A stretch of DNA of 64,000 bases from NCBI RefSeq assembly GCF_014656415.1, contig NZ_BNCJ01000001.1, forward strand, positions 227,771 through 291,770, given 5' to 3'. The position numbers and the translations under genes are program-made. This stretch comes from Seohaeicola zhoushanensis. GTDB taxonomy: Bacteria; Pseudomonadota; Alphaproteobacteria; Rhodobacterales; Rhodobacteraceae. Positions 25,780 to 33,730 of this stretch are shown piece by piece (the first letter of the stretch is position 1; each line of letters begins with the position of its first letter). The notes beneath the pieces were generated by a model that was not told the origin of the DNA, ran no database searches, and saw only the letters and a list, made by a program, of their open reading frames with translations.

Positions 25780-26979
25780 ATGCCCCTGAAGATCCGCGAT
25801 ATCCCGCAGTTCCCCGAGTATATCCAGGGCCAGACCGATCACCAGTTCATGGCCAATGCCCGCGCGCAGGGCCCCTTCGCGCGCGACCGTTTCGGCATCG
25901 TCTCGGCCTTTTCCATGGCGCATCTCAACCTCATCATGGACGACCGCTGGACCCGCCAGGTCGAGCTTGAAACCATGCGCGCGGCTGGCGTCGCCTCGGG
26001 CCCGATGTTCGATTTCGTGCGCGGCGTGATGCTCTTCGCCAACGATGAAACGCACCGCCACCGCCGCGGCCCCCTGGTGCGCAGCTTCGCCCACAAGCTG
26101 ATCGCCGAACTGCGCCCCGAGGTCGCCCGCCGGACCGAGGCGCTGGTCCCCCCCCTCGCCGGCGCGGGTTCGGTCGACTTCCTCACTGCGCTGGCCGGGC
26201 CGCTGCCGGCGCAGATGATCGCCGCCATTGTCGGCGCGCCCGACAAGGACATCCCCTTCTTCGCCGACCATGTCTATTCGGCGATCCGCGGCCTGTCGCT
26301 TTGCTCGGACGAGGTGCGCATCGCCTCCGATCACGACATGGGCTGGCTGCAGGACTACGTCGACAGGCTGATCGCCCGCCGCCGCGATCATCCCGAAGAA
26401 GACCTGCTCACCGGCTTCCTCGACCGCGTCCGCGGCGGCCCGCTCGACGAGAACGAGGTGCGCGCCCAGATCCTCGGCCTGATCGTCGCTGGCTCCGACA
26501 CCACGCGCGGCGCGCTGACCGCCACAGTCTCTCAGTTGCTGCAACACCCCGAACAATGGGCGATGGTGGTCGAGGACCCCGAGACCTGGGCCGCCCCTGC
26601 CGTCGCCGAAGGGCTGCGCTTCGATCCCGTGATAGGCGCATTGGTCCGCTTCACGACTGAGCCCCGCGAGATCGAGGGCGTGCTCTTCCCGCCGCAGTCA
26701 CTGATCGCTGTCTCGATGCTGACCGCGCTGCGCGACCCGGCGGTCTATGCCGACCCCGACCGCTTCGACATCACCCGCACCGACCACCCCCGCCTTCACC
26801 CGGTCTTCGGCGGCGGCCCGCACCGCTGCCTGGGCGAGGCCCTGGCCCGGATCGAACTGGAAGAGGCGTTGAAATCCCTCGCCCGCCACCTGCCCCACAT
26901 GGCCCTCGACGGCCCGCCCCCGGTGCTGCGCGGCTACGGCGCGGTGCGGGCGGTATCCCAGATGCACATCCGCTGCTAG
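25780..26979 (+). CDS. Cytochrome P450
   Basis: 399-aa soluble bacterial P450. All landmark motifs are present: the oxygen-activation helix AGSDTT, the ExxR element in EGLRFDP, and the heme loop FGGGPHRCLG with thiolate ligand Cys350. Such enzymes need a ferredoxin and a reductase: a putidaredoxin-reductase-like flavoprotein is encoded at 27625-28830, but no 2Fe-2S ferredoxin gene is seen. The substrate is unknown. It is convergent with rsmD. Confidence 0.95.
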   Translation: MPLKIRDIPQFPEYIQGQTDHQFMANARAQGPFARDRFGIVSAFSMAHLNLIMDDRWTRQVELETMRAAGVASGPMFDFVRGVMLFANDETHRHRRGPLVRSFAHKLIAELRPEVARRTEALVPPLAGAGSVDFLTALAGPLPAQMIAAIVGAPDKDIPFFADHVYSAIRGLSLCSDEVRIASDHDMGWLQDYVDRLIARRRDHPEEDLLTGFLDRVRGGPLDENEVRAQILGLIVAGSDTTRGALTATVSQLLQHPEQWAMVVEDPETWAAPAVAEGLRFDPVIGALVRFTTEPREIEGVLFPPQSLIAVSMLTALRDPAVYADPDRFDITRTDHPRLHPVFGGGPHRCLGEALARIELEEALKSLARHLPHMALDGPPPVLRGYGAVRAVSQMHIRC

Positions 26980-26991
26980 GCGCCCCGCCCT

Positions 26992-27027
26992 CGCTTCTCT
27001 TCTTGATAAATACCTCCAGGGGAGTCG
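26992..27027 (-). repeat. Dispersed intergenic repeat, copy C
   Basis: On the minus strand: GACTCCCCTGGAGGTATTTA followed by TCAAGAAGAGAAGCG, matching the copies at 21, 11964 and 29458. It lies between the convergent P450 and rsmD genes. Confidence 0.6.
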
Positions 27028-27040
27028 ACCGCAGGGAGAC

Positions 27041-27055
27041 GGGGGCAGCGCCCCC
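27041..27055. repeat. GGGGGC-NCG-CCCCC palindrome
   Basis: GGGGGCAGCGCCCCC, a near-perfect palindrome just past the rsmD stop. Closely similar palindromes lie at 29434-29450 and 59751-59765. In two of the three cases it accompanies the AGTATTT/GAGAAGAAG repeat, so the two may be parts of one element or of a terminator. Confidence 0.5.
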
Positions 27056-27070
27056 GATGCGCCGGCCGTC

Positions 27071-27628
27071 TCAGGCGTCGACCTTCCACAGAAGCGTCAC
27101 CCAGGTGTCGCCATAGCGCCGCGCGTCCTGAAGGTCATAGCTTTCGGGGGCGTGCTGGGCCGATTTCTCCTCCCAGACGATCAGCGCGCCCGGCGCGATC
27201 CAGCCCTCGCGCGCGGCGGCCTGCAAGGCCGGGCCGCCCATGTCGAGGCCGTAGGGCGGGTCGAGGAAGACCAGCGTGCAGGGCAAGCCGGGGTTGGGGC
27301 CGATGCGAGCGGCCTCTCGCTTCAGCAGGGATGCGCGGGCGGCGGTTCCGGTCAGGGCGATGTTCTTGGCGATCAGCCCCTGCGCCACCCGCCCGCTGTC
27401 GACGAAGGTGGCCTTCGCCGCGCCGCGCGACAGCGCCTCGAGCCCCAGCGCGCCGGTACCGGCAAAGAGGTCGAGCACCTGCGCCCCCTCGATCACGTCG
27501 AGATGGGTCAGCACGCTGAACAGGCTCTCGCGCACCCGGTCGGCGGTGGGGCGCAGATGCGCCGCCGCATCGCCCTTGCCAACCGAGGCCAGCGCGCGGC
27601 CGCGGAACTCTCCGGCGATGATCCTCAC
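27071..27628 (-). CDS. rsmD: 16S rRNA (guanine966-N2)-methyltransferase
   Basis: 185 aa. Methylates G966 of 16S rRNA using S-adenosylmethionine. It begins MRIIAGEFRGR, has the SAM-binding motif LDLFAGTGALGLEALSRGA and the catalytic NPPY-type motif as FLDPPYG. Its ATG overlaps the stop of the upstream flavoprotein gene (ATGA), so the two share a transcript. Confidence 0.95.
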   Translation of the reverse strand: MRIIAGEFRGRALASVGKGDAAAHLRPTADRVRESLFSVLTHLDVIEGAQVLDLFAGTGALGLEALSRGAAKATFVDSGRVAQGLIAKNIALTGTAARASLLKREAARIGPNPGLPCTLVFLDPPYGLDMGGPALQAAAREGWIAPGALIVWEEKSAQHAPESYDLQDARRYGDTWVTLLWKVDA

Positions 27629-28830
27629 ATCAGCGACTTCAGGTCGGTGGCCGGGTCGGCGACGGCGGCGGGGTCGGGCGACTTGCCCGCCTCGATCAGC
27701 CGCTTCCCGATCATGTAGCCACGCGGATCGTTCATCGCGTCGACCGCCAGCAGGGTTTCGCCCCGGTAATACCAGAACGAGGCGGTGGCACCCTCGCCCC
27801 GGCGGGTGACGATGCGGTCATAGCCGGCGTTCAGCCCGGCGATCTGGAGCTTGACGTCGTATTGGTCGGACCAGAACCAGGGTTTCGGCACATAGTCGCA
27901 GGCTGCGCCCAGCATGTTGGCGGCCACGCATTCGGCGTGATCGATGGCATTGGGCACGCTTTCCAGCCGCAGCCGGCCGCCGCGATAGGGGAAGGAGGCG
28001 CAGTCGCCCGCCGCCCAGATCGACGGATCCGAGGTGCGGCCCAGCCCGTCGACCGCGATGCCGTTGTCGAGGACGAGGCCGGCCGCCTCGGCCAGCGCGG
28101 TGGCGGGCGCGATGCCGACGCCGACCACGACGAAATCGACCGCGAGCGTGCTGCCGTCGCCCAGTTCGGCGCCGCTGACCTGGCCGTTCTCGCCGATCAG
28201 GCGCCTGAGGCCGGTGCCTTCGCGGATGTCGACGCCATGCGCGCGGTGCAGCGCGCGGAAATAGTCCGAGGTCTCGGGCGCGGCGACGCGTTGCAGGATG
28301 CGGTCGGCCATCTCGACCAGGGTGACCTGCACGCCGCGCTTGGCGGCCACCGCCGCCGCCTCGAGCCCGATATAGCCGCCGCCGACGATCAGCGTGCGTT
28401 TGCCCTCGACCACATGGGGGGCCATGGCATCGACATCGGCCAGGGTGCGCACCACGAAAACGCCGCCCAGGTCGCCGCCGATGGCCGCCGGCAGGCGGCG
28501 TGGGTCCGATCCGGTGGTCAGCGCCAGCATGTCATAGGCCAGCGTCTCACCGCCCAGGCGCACCGTCTTCGCGGCGGGGTCGATCGCGGTGACGGGCGTG
28601 CCGAGGCGCAGGGCGATGTCCTGTTCGGCATAGACCTGTTCAGGCCGCAGGAACAGCCGCTCGAGCGCCATGTCACCCAGCAGGTAGGCCTTGGACAGCG
28701 GCGGGCGCTGGTAGGGGACGACCGGCTCGGCCCCGATCAGGGTGATGGGGCCGGCATAGCCTTCCTTGCGAAGTTTCATCACCAGCGACGATCCCGCCTG
28801 CCCGGCGCCGATCACGATTGTTCCGCTCAT
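27625..28830 (-). CDS. FAD-dependent ferredoxin-reductase-like oxidoreductase
   Basis: 401 aa. NAD(P)H-dependent flavoprotein of the putidaredoxin-reductase/rhodocoxin-reductase type. FAD site TIVIGAGQAGSSL (about 3-16), NAD site LIVGGGYIGLEAAAVA (about 150-165), the second FAD motif SIWAAGDCASFP, and a C-terminal reductase domain. Start at 28830 chosen for the Rossmann N-terminus; the longer frame to 28938 is rejected because it overlaps the divergent peroxiredoxin gene. With a P450 gene only 650 nt away, it may feed electrons to it through an unlinked ferredoxin. Confidence 0.88.
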   Translation of the reverse strand: MSGTIVIGAGQAGSSLVMKLRKEGYAGPITLIGAEPVVPYQRPPLSKAYLLGDMALERLFLRPEQVYAEQDIALRLGTPVTAIDPAAKTVRLGGETLAYDMLALTTGSDPRRLPAAIGGDLGGVFVVRTLADVDAMAPHVVEGKRTLIVGGGYIGLEAAAVAAKRGVQVTLVEMADRILQRVAAPETSDYFRALHRAHGVDIREGTGLRRLIGENGQVSGAELGDGSTLAVDFVVVGVGIAPATALAEAAGLVLDNGIAVDGLGRTSDPSIWAAGDCASFPYRGGRLRLESVPNAIDHAECVAANMLGAACDYVPKPWFWSDQYDVKLQIAGLNAGYDRIVTRRGEGATASFWYYRGETLLAVDAMNDPRGYMIGKRLIEAGKSPDPAAVADPATDLKSLM

Positions 28831-28915
28831 CCCTTGCTCCTTCTTCCTCGTCTTCTTGTGAACGCACCCTATATGCGCCACAACACGGACGGCAATTCCA
28901 ACAAGGGGGAACAGC

Positions 28916-29404
28916 ATGCCTATTTCCAAGGGCGACACACTGCCGGAAGCAACTCTCGTTCAGATCGGGGAAAAGGGGCCGGAAGCGGTTGCCCTGGCCG
29001 ACAAGGTCAAGGGCCGCAAGGTCGTGATCTTCGCGGTGCCGGGCGCCTATACGCCGACCTGCTCGATGGCCCATGTGCCGAGCTTCATCCGCACCAAGGA
29101 CCAGTTGGCGGCCAAGGGCGTCGACGAGGTGATCTGCGTTTCGGTCAACGATCCCTTCGTGATGAAGGCCTGGGGCGAGGCAACCGGCGCGACCGCCGCC
29201 GGGATCACCATGCTGGGCGATCCGACCAGCGCCTTCACCAAGGCGATCGGGATGGACTTCGACGCGCCGCCCGCCGGGCTGCTGGGGCGGTCCAAGCGCT
29301 ATGCCATGCTGGTCGAAGACGGCAAGGTCAGCATCCTGAACGAGGAGCCGGCCGCGGGCCAGTGCGATATCTCGGGCGGCGAATCGATGCTCGCGGCGCT
29401 CTGA
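28916..29404 (+). CDS. Peroxiredoxin (Prx5/AhpE-like thioredoxin fold)
   Basis: 162 aa. Reduces hydroperoxides. The peroxidatic Cys lies in VPGAYTPTCSMAHVPSF, the exact context of the Prx5 subfamily. Two further Cys (in EVICVSVND and GQCDISGG) could serve as resolving residues, or a glutathione/glutaredoxin partner may reduce it. Strong ribosome site AAGGGGG before the ATG. Divergent from the flavoprotein gene across 85 nt, which must hold both promoters. Confidence 0.93.
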   Translation: MPISKGDTLPEATLVQIGEKGPEAVALADKVKGRKVVIFAVPGAYTPTCSMAHVPSFIRTKDQLAAKGVDEVICVSVNDPFVMKAWGEATGATAAGITMLGDPTSAFTKAIGMDFDAPPAGLLGRSKRYAMLVEDGKVSILNEEPAAGQCDISGGESMLAAL

Positions 29405-29433
29405 ACCGGGGCTATTCCTGCCTTGAACAGGTC

Positions 29434-29495
29434 GGGGGGCGCTGCCCCCCGCATCCAGTTTCTTCTCTTTCCAAATACCTCCCGCCGGAGGCACG
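29434..29495 (-). repeat. Composite intergenic repeat, copy D
   Basis: GGGGGGCGCTGCCCCCC palindrome (29434-29450) followed by the minus-strand element GCCTCCGGCGGGAGGTATTT and its AGAGAAGAAA tail (29458-29495). This is the best-formed copy. The rest of 29405-29584 holds further GC-rich inverted stretches (for example GGCGCCGCACGGCGCC near 29567) and no gene. Confidence 0.6.
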
Positions 29496-29584
29496 CGTCA
29501 GGCCGAAGGCCTGGCGCCCGAGGCGGAGGCCGCAGGCCGGAGACGAGACAGGAGGCGTGGCGCCGCACGGCGCCTCGATCTCGT

Positions 29585-29902
29585 TCAATCTCCGACCGGC
29601 TCGACCTGCGGCGCCAGCGCGTCCATCTTGCGCGCCAGCTTGACGTCGAGCGCCGAGAGGCCGTTCACGTCATGGGTCATCAGCACCACCTTGACCGACT
29701 TGTAGACGTTGAACCATTCGGGGTGGTGGTTCCATTTCTCGGCCCAGAAGGCCACGCGGGTCATCCAGCCGAAGGCATCGACGAAATCGGCGAAGTGATA
29801 GGTCCTGGTGATCGCGTCGCGGCCATCCACCATCTTCCAGCCTGACTGGAAGAGCGGCTTGAGCAACGTGCCGCGCGTCTCTTCCGACAGTTTCTCGGTC
29901 AT
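29585..29902 (-). CDS. phhB: Pterin-4a-carbinolamine dehydratase
   Basis: 105 aa. Dehydrates 4a-hydroxy-tetrahydropterins, recycling the cofactor of phenylalanine hydroxylase. The active-site motif [13 protein letters not shown] (HHPxW) is exact. No phenylalanine hydroxylase gene is in this window, so the partner is elsewhere or the role differs. Overlaps the upstream GNAT gene stop by 1 nt (TAATG), indicating translational coupling. Confidence 0.95.
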   Translation of the reverse strand: MTEKLSEETRGTLLKPLFQSGWKMVDGRDAITRTYHFADFVDAFGWMTRVAFWAEKWNHHPEWFNVYKSVKVVLMTHDVNGLSALDVKLARKMDALAPQVEPVGD

Positions 29903-31089
29903 TATTCCTGTTCCTCCACGTCGATGCGCCTGAACGGCCCGTAACTCGTCAGCACTTCGATCTCTTCCTCGACGGCGGCGCGTTCGGCCTCGAGGAAGCG
30001 CGACACCGCCTCGGCAAAGCCCGGATCACCGATCCAGTGCAGCGAGTGGGTCTGCGTCGGCAGGTAGCCGCGCGCCAGCTTGTGCTCGCCCTGGGCGCCG
30101 GCCTCGACTCGGGTCATGCCATTGGCGAGAGCAAAGTCGATGGCCCGATAATAGCACAGTTCGAAGTGCAGGAAGGGGTGATGCTCGATGCAGCCCCAGT
30201 AACGTCCGAAAAGCGTGTCGCGGCCGATGAAGTTGAGCGCGCCGGCGACGGGGCGGCCGTCGCGTTCGGCCAGGACCAGCGCGATGTCGTTGCGCAGGGT
30301 CTGGTGGGCGATGTCGAAAAAGGCGCGGGTGAGGTAGGGCGAGCCCCATTTGCGGCTGCCGGTGTCCTGGTAGAACTGCCAGAAGGCGTCCCAGTGCCGC
30401 GGTTCAATCTGGTCGCCGGTAAGCGTGCGGATGGTGCCGCCAAAGGCCTGGGCGGCCTCGCGTTCCTTGCGGATGTTCTTGCGCTTGCGCGACGACAGGC
30501 TGGCGAGGAAGCCCTCGAAGGTCTTGTAGCCGTCGTCTTCCCAGTGGAACTGCTGCGAGGCGCGCACGAGCAGGGCCATCGAGGCGCCGGCCTCGGCCTC
30601 CGCCTCGGTGCAGAAGGTGACGTGGACGGTCTCGATGTTATGGGCGTCGGCCACGCGGACGGCGCCTTCCATCAGCGCGGGCATCCCGATCTCTTCATAT
30701 CCGGGCCGCACCAGGAAGCGGCGACCGGTGGCCGGGGTGAAGGGCACGGCGATCTGGAGCTTGGGGTAGTAGCGGCGGCCGGCGCGTTCGAAAGCATGGG
30801 CCCAGGAGTGGTCGAAGATATACTCGCCCTGGCTATGGCTCTTGGCATACATCGGCGCGCAGGCGATGGTCATGCCGTCGGCGGTGGCGACCAGATACTG
30901 CGGCTGCCAGCCGGTGCCGCGGCCGACCGAGCCGCTGTCTTCCAGCGCCTTCAGGAAACGATGCGTGGTGAAGGGGTCGATGGGGCGGCCGCCCTCGGCG
31001 GCTTCGGGGCAAGCGCAGGCGTCCCACTCTTCCGCGGCGATCTGGGAGAGCGAGCCGAACACCCGGATTTCGATCTGAGCCTGGTCCAT
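29902..31089 (-). CDS. GNAT-fold acyltransferase (DUF482/FemAB-like)
   Basis: 395 aa. Belongs to the DUF482-type family, whose members carry a double GNAT fold. Recognisable blocks are [27 protein letters not shown], the RKNIRKER basic segment and [19 protein letters not shown]. The substrate is unknown. It sits in a minus-strand run with phhB downstream and GDPD/RidA upstream, 47 nt away. Confidence 0.8.
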   Translation of the reverse strand: MDQAQIEIRVFGSLSQIAAEEWDACACPEAAEGGRPIDPFTTHRFLKALEDSGSVGRGTGWQPQYLVATADGMTIACAPMYAKSHSQGEYIFDHSWAHAFERAGRRYYPKLQIAVPFTPATGRRFLVRPGYEEIGMPALMEGAVRVADAHNIETVHVTFCTEAEAEAGASMALLVRASQQFHWEDDGYKTFEGFLASLSSRKRKNIRKEREAAQAFGGTIRTLTGDQIEPRHWDAFWQFYQDTGSRKWGSPYLTRAFFDIAHQTLRNDIALVLAERDGRPVAGALNFIGRDTLFGRYWGCIEHHPFLHFELCYYRAIDFALANGMTRVEAGAQGEHKLARGYLPTQTHSLHWIGDPGFAEAVSRFLEAERAAVEEEIEVLTSYGPFRRIDVEEQE

Positions 31090-31136
31090 GCCTTCCCCGT
31101 CGCGCCCCTCCTAATCTGTGCCTTCGGGCGCGGCGA

Positions 31137-31904
31137 TCAAGCCGGAATGGCGGCGAGGTAGCGCTCGAAAGTGATATTGTCGGCGATTTTGCGCGCCTCT
31201 GCCTCGGCTTCGGGCGAGCAGATCGTCCAGCAGAGGATCGGCACGCCGCGCGCTTTCAGTTCGGCCACGCGGGGGCGGCCGAGGTCGCGCGCCTCGTGGC
31301 TGATGAAGCTCGATCCGGTGCGGTCGAAATCGGGGATTTCGCGCAGGCGGTCACAGGTATCCTGGCTGAGCGGCCAGTCGGCTGTGTCATAGTCCGAGGT
31401 GGTGATTCCACGCGGCAGCTCGGGGAGAAGCGTCGCCATCTCGGCCACCGCGTTGGGGTTGAAGGACATCAGCGCGACCGGGCCGTTGTAACCCTTGAGC
31501 GCGGCCGCCGTCGCGGCGCCGAGCCCGCCGAGGTTGGTGCCCATGGCCCCATCCTGGTCCTTGAGCTCGATCAGCAGGGGCGCGCGTCCCGCCACCAGCG
31601 CCAGCACCTCGGCCAGGGTCGGGATGCCTTCACCATCGCCGTGGAGCAGTGCGATCTGCCCGAGGTCGGCGGCACTGCGCTGACGCAGGGCGCCCTTCTG
31701 ACCGGTCAGCCGCTCGAGGTCGTAGTCGTGGAAGACCATGGCCTGGCCGTCTGCCGAGAGCTGCAGGTCGATCTCGATCCCGTAGCCGGCGGCCATCGCC
31801 GCGCGGATCGCCGCGCGGCTGTTCTCGGGCCGCCTGTCGGCCTTGTCGTGCAGCGCCCGATGGGCGATGGGCAGGCGGCGGAAGACCTCGGGCAGAGTGC
31901 TCAT
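31137..31904 (-). CDS. Glycerophosphodiester phosphodiesterase
   Basis: 255 aa, TIM-barrel GDPD enzyme that hydrolyses glycerophosphodiesters to glycerol 3-phosphate and an alcohol. Catalytic elements: HR (15-16), PEN (26-28), EIDLQLS with the metal-binding Glu/Asp, and VFHDYDLERLT with the second catalytic His. No signal peptide, so cytoplasmic. The start at 31904 overlaps the RidA stop (ATGA); the frame is open far upstream, but that part runs through the RidA gene. Confidence 0.92.
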   Translation of the reverse strand: MSTLPEVFRRLPIAHRALHDKADRRPENSRAAIRAAMAAGYGIEIDLQLSADGQAMVFHDYDLERLTGQKGALRQRSAADLGQIALLHGDGEGIPTLAEVLALVAGRAPLLIELKDQDGAMGTNLGGLGAATAAALKGYNGPVALMSFNPNAVAEMATLLPELPRGITTSDYDTADWPLSQDTCDRLREIPDFDRTGSSFISHEARDLGRPRVAELKARGVPILCWTICSPEAEAEARKIADNITFERYLAAIPA

Positions 31905-32359
31905 TTGATCTGGAAGATCCCTTCGATCTCGACCGCGACGCCCAGCGGCAGGGCGGCGGCCGAGACGGCAGATCGGGCGTGCCGGCCGGCATCGCCCAGC
32001 GCCTCGACCAGGAAGTCGGAGGCGCCGTTGATGACCTTGGGCTGTTCGGTGAAATTGGCGGTCGAGTTGACGAAGCCGGTCAGTTTGACCACGCGCACCA
32101 GGCGGTCGATGTCGCCGCCGCAGGCCGCCTTGACCTGGGCCAGCAGGCTGATGGCGCATTGCTTCGCCGCCGCCGCGCCTGCCGCGACATCCATGTCGTC
32201 GCCCAGCTTGCCGGTGATGAAGCCGCCGGGCCCGCTGGAGACCTGGCCCGAGACGTAGAGGATGTCGCCGGTGCGCACGTAGGGCACGTAGTTCGCGGCC
32301 GGGGCAGGCGCGTCGGGCAGGGTGACGCCAAGTTCGGCGAGTTTGCTGGCGATGCTCAT
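31901..32359 (-). CDS. RidA/YjgF family protein
   Basis: 152 aa. RidA proteins deaminate reactive enamine/imine intermediates; this one has the longer form (about 150 aa) of the YjgF-like subgroup. Motifs YVSGQVSSGPGG near the N-terminus and VVKLTGFVNSTANF in the middle fit the fold. The canonical C-terminal Arg-bearing strand of true RidA (substrate-carboxylate binding) is not evident, the end reading LPLGVAVEIEGIFQI, so the substrate may differ. Coupled to the GDPD gene by a 4-nt overlap. Confidence 0.88.
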   Translation of the reverse strand: MSIASKLAELGVTLPDAPAPAANYVPYVRTGDILYVSGQVSSGPGGFITGKLGDDMDVAAGAAAAKQCAISLLAQVKAACGGDIDRLVRVVKLTGFVNSTANFTEQPKVINGASDFLVEALGDAGRHARSAVSAAALPLGVAVEIEGIFQIK

Positions 32360-32431
32360 GGGGACGGCTCCTTTTCACGCTGGTTTCGGCCGAAACCTAG
32401 CGGGGCCGGGCGGCCGGGAAAAGGCCGAAAC

Positions 32432-33730
32432 CTATTCCCGGAACGCCTTGGTGAAGTAGTCCGCCATCGGTTTGACCAGATAGCCGAGCGGCGAGCGGTC
32501 CTCGGTCTTGATGAAGGCCTCGACCGGCATACCGGGGATCAGCGTCGACCCCTTGGGCAGGCGGTCGGCCTCGCCTTCGTTCAGCTTGATCTCGGCCCTG
32601 TAGAAGGAGATGCCTCGGTTCTGGTCCTCGAAGGCGTCGGCCGAGACCTGGGTGACGGTGCCGAAAAGCTCGGGTGTTTCGCGTTGGTCGAAGGCGGAGA
32701 AGCGCAGGGCAACCTCCTGGCCGACGAAGATGCGGTCGATGTGGATGACCTCGATCCGGGCGGCGATGACCAGCGGGCGGTCCTGCGGCACGATGTAGAG
32801 CACCGGCTCGGCGGCACGGATGACCGCGCGCAGGGTGTGGACCTGGAGACCGTAGACGATGCCCGAAACCGGCGCGGTGATGTCGAGCCGGTTCAGACGC
32901 TCCTGCAGCGAGCGGCGCTTTTCGGCCAGTTCCAGCTCGCGGTATTGCAGGTCGCGGATCTGCGAAATGGCATCCTCGCGCTGGCGTGTGCCGAGCTTCA
33001 GCACCTCGATGTCGATCTCGGTGATGCGCCCCTCGGCCTGGGCTTGCGAGGCGACGAGTTCGCCGAGCGAGCCTTCGAGGTTGGCGGCGTTGCGCTGGAG
33101 GTTGAGCACGGTGCCGGCCTGGGCGAGACCGCGCTTGAGCAGGGATTCCTGGTTGTTCAGCTCGACGTCGATCAGTTCGAGCTGCTTGCGCATCGAGGTC
33201 TGCTGGGCGCCGATGCCGTTGATCTGGTTGCGGATCTGGCCGCGCCGCTTGTCCAGCTGCTCGACCTCCTTCTGGATCGACTCGCGCCGGGCGACGAAGA
33301 GCCGCTGCTGGCCGTCGACCAGTTCGGCGACATCCGGGCTCTTGGCGGCGGCTTCCATCAGTTCCTTGTCGTAGGTGATGGTTTCGGCGCCGTCGCGCTC
33401 GGCTTCGAGCCGGCCACGGCGGGCGCGCAGTTCGAAGAGCTGGTTCTCGGCGATCAGCAGCTCGGAGTGCAGGAGGGCGGAATCGAGGCGGATGAGGGGT
33501 TGGCCGGCTTCGACAGTGTCACCTTCGTTCACCAGGATCTCGGCGACGACGCCGCCGTCGGGGTGCTGCACCACCTGGCGGTTGCGGTCGACCTCGATCC
33601 GGCCCGAGGCGATGATGGCGCCGGAGATCTGCGAGACGACGGCCCATGTGCCGAAGCCGCCCAGCAGGGCGACAAGGGCGATCAGGCCGACGGTGATGTG
33701 GCGTTTGGCCGACCAGGCGGATTCGCTCAT
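32432..33730 (-). CDS. HlyD-family type I secretion adaptor
   Basis: 432 aa. Periplasmic adaptor that links the inner-membrane ABC transporter to an outer-membrane TolC-like channel. One N-terminal transmembrane helix (about 12-35), a lipoyl half-motif (QHPDGGVVAEILVNEGDTVEAGQPL), a long coiled-coil hairpin (about 95-275) and the beta-barrel with ITAPVSGIVYGL. The start at 33730 overlaps the ABC gene stop (ATGA). The channel and the exported protein are not encoded nearby. Confidence 0.92.
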   Translation of the reverse strand: MSESAWSAKRHITVGLIALVALLGGFGTWAVVSQISGAIIASGRIEVDRNRQVVQHPDGGVVAEILVNEGDTVEAGQPLIRLDSALLHSELLIAENQLFELRARRGRLEAERDGAETITYDKELMEAAAKSPDVAELVDGQQRLFVARRESIQKEVEQLDKRRGQIRNQINGIGAQQTSMRKQLELIDVELNNQESLLKRGLAQAGTVLNLQRNAANLEGSLGELVASQAQAEGRITEIDIEVLKLGTRQREDAISQIRDLQYRELELAEKRRSLQERLNRLDITAPVSGIVYGLQVHTLRAVIRAAEPVLYIVPQDRPLVIAARIEVIHIDRIFVGQEVALRFSAFDQRETPELFGTVTQVSADAFEDQNRGISFYRAEIKLNEGEADRLPKGSTLIPGMPVEAFIKTEDRSPLGYLVKPMADYFTKAFRE

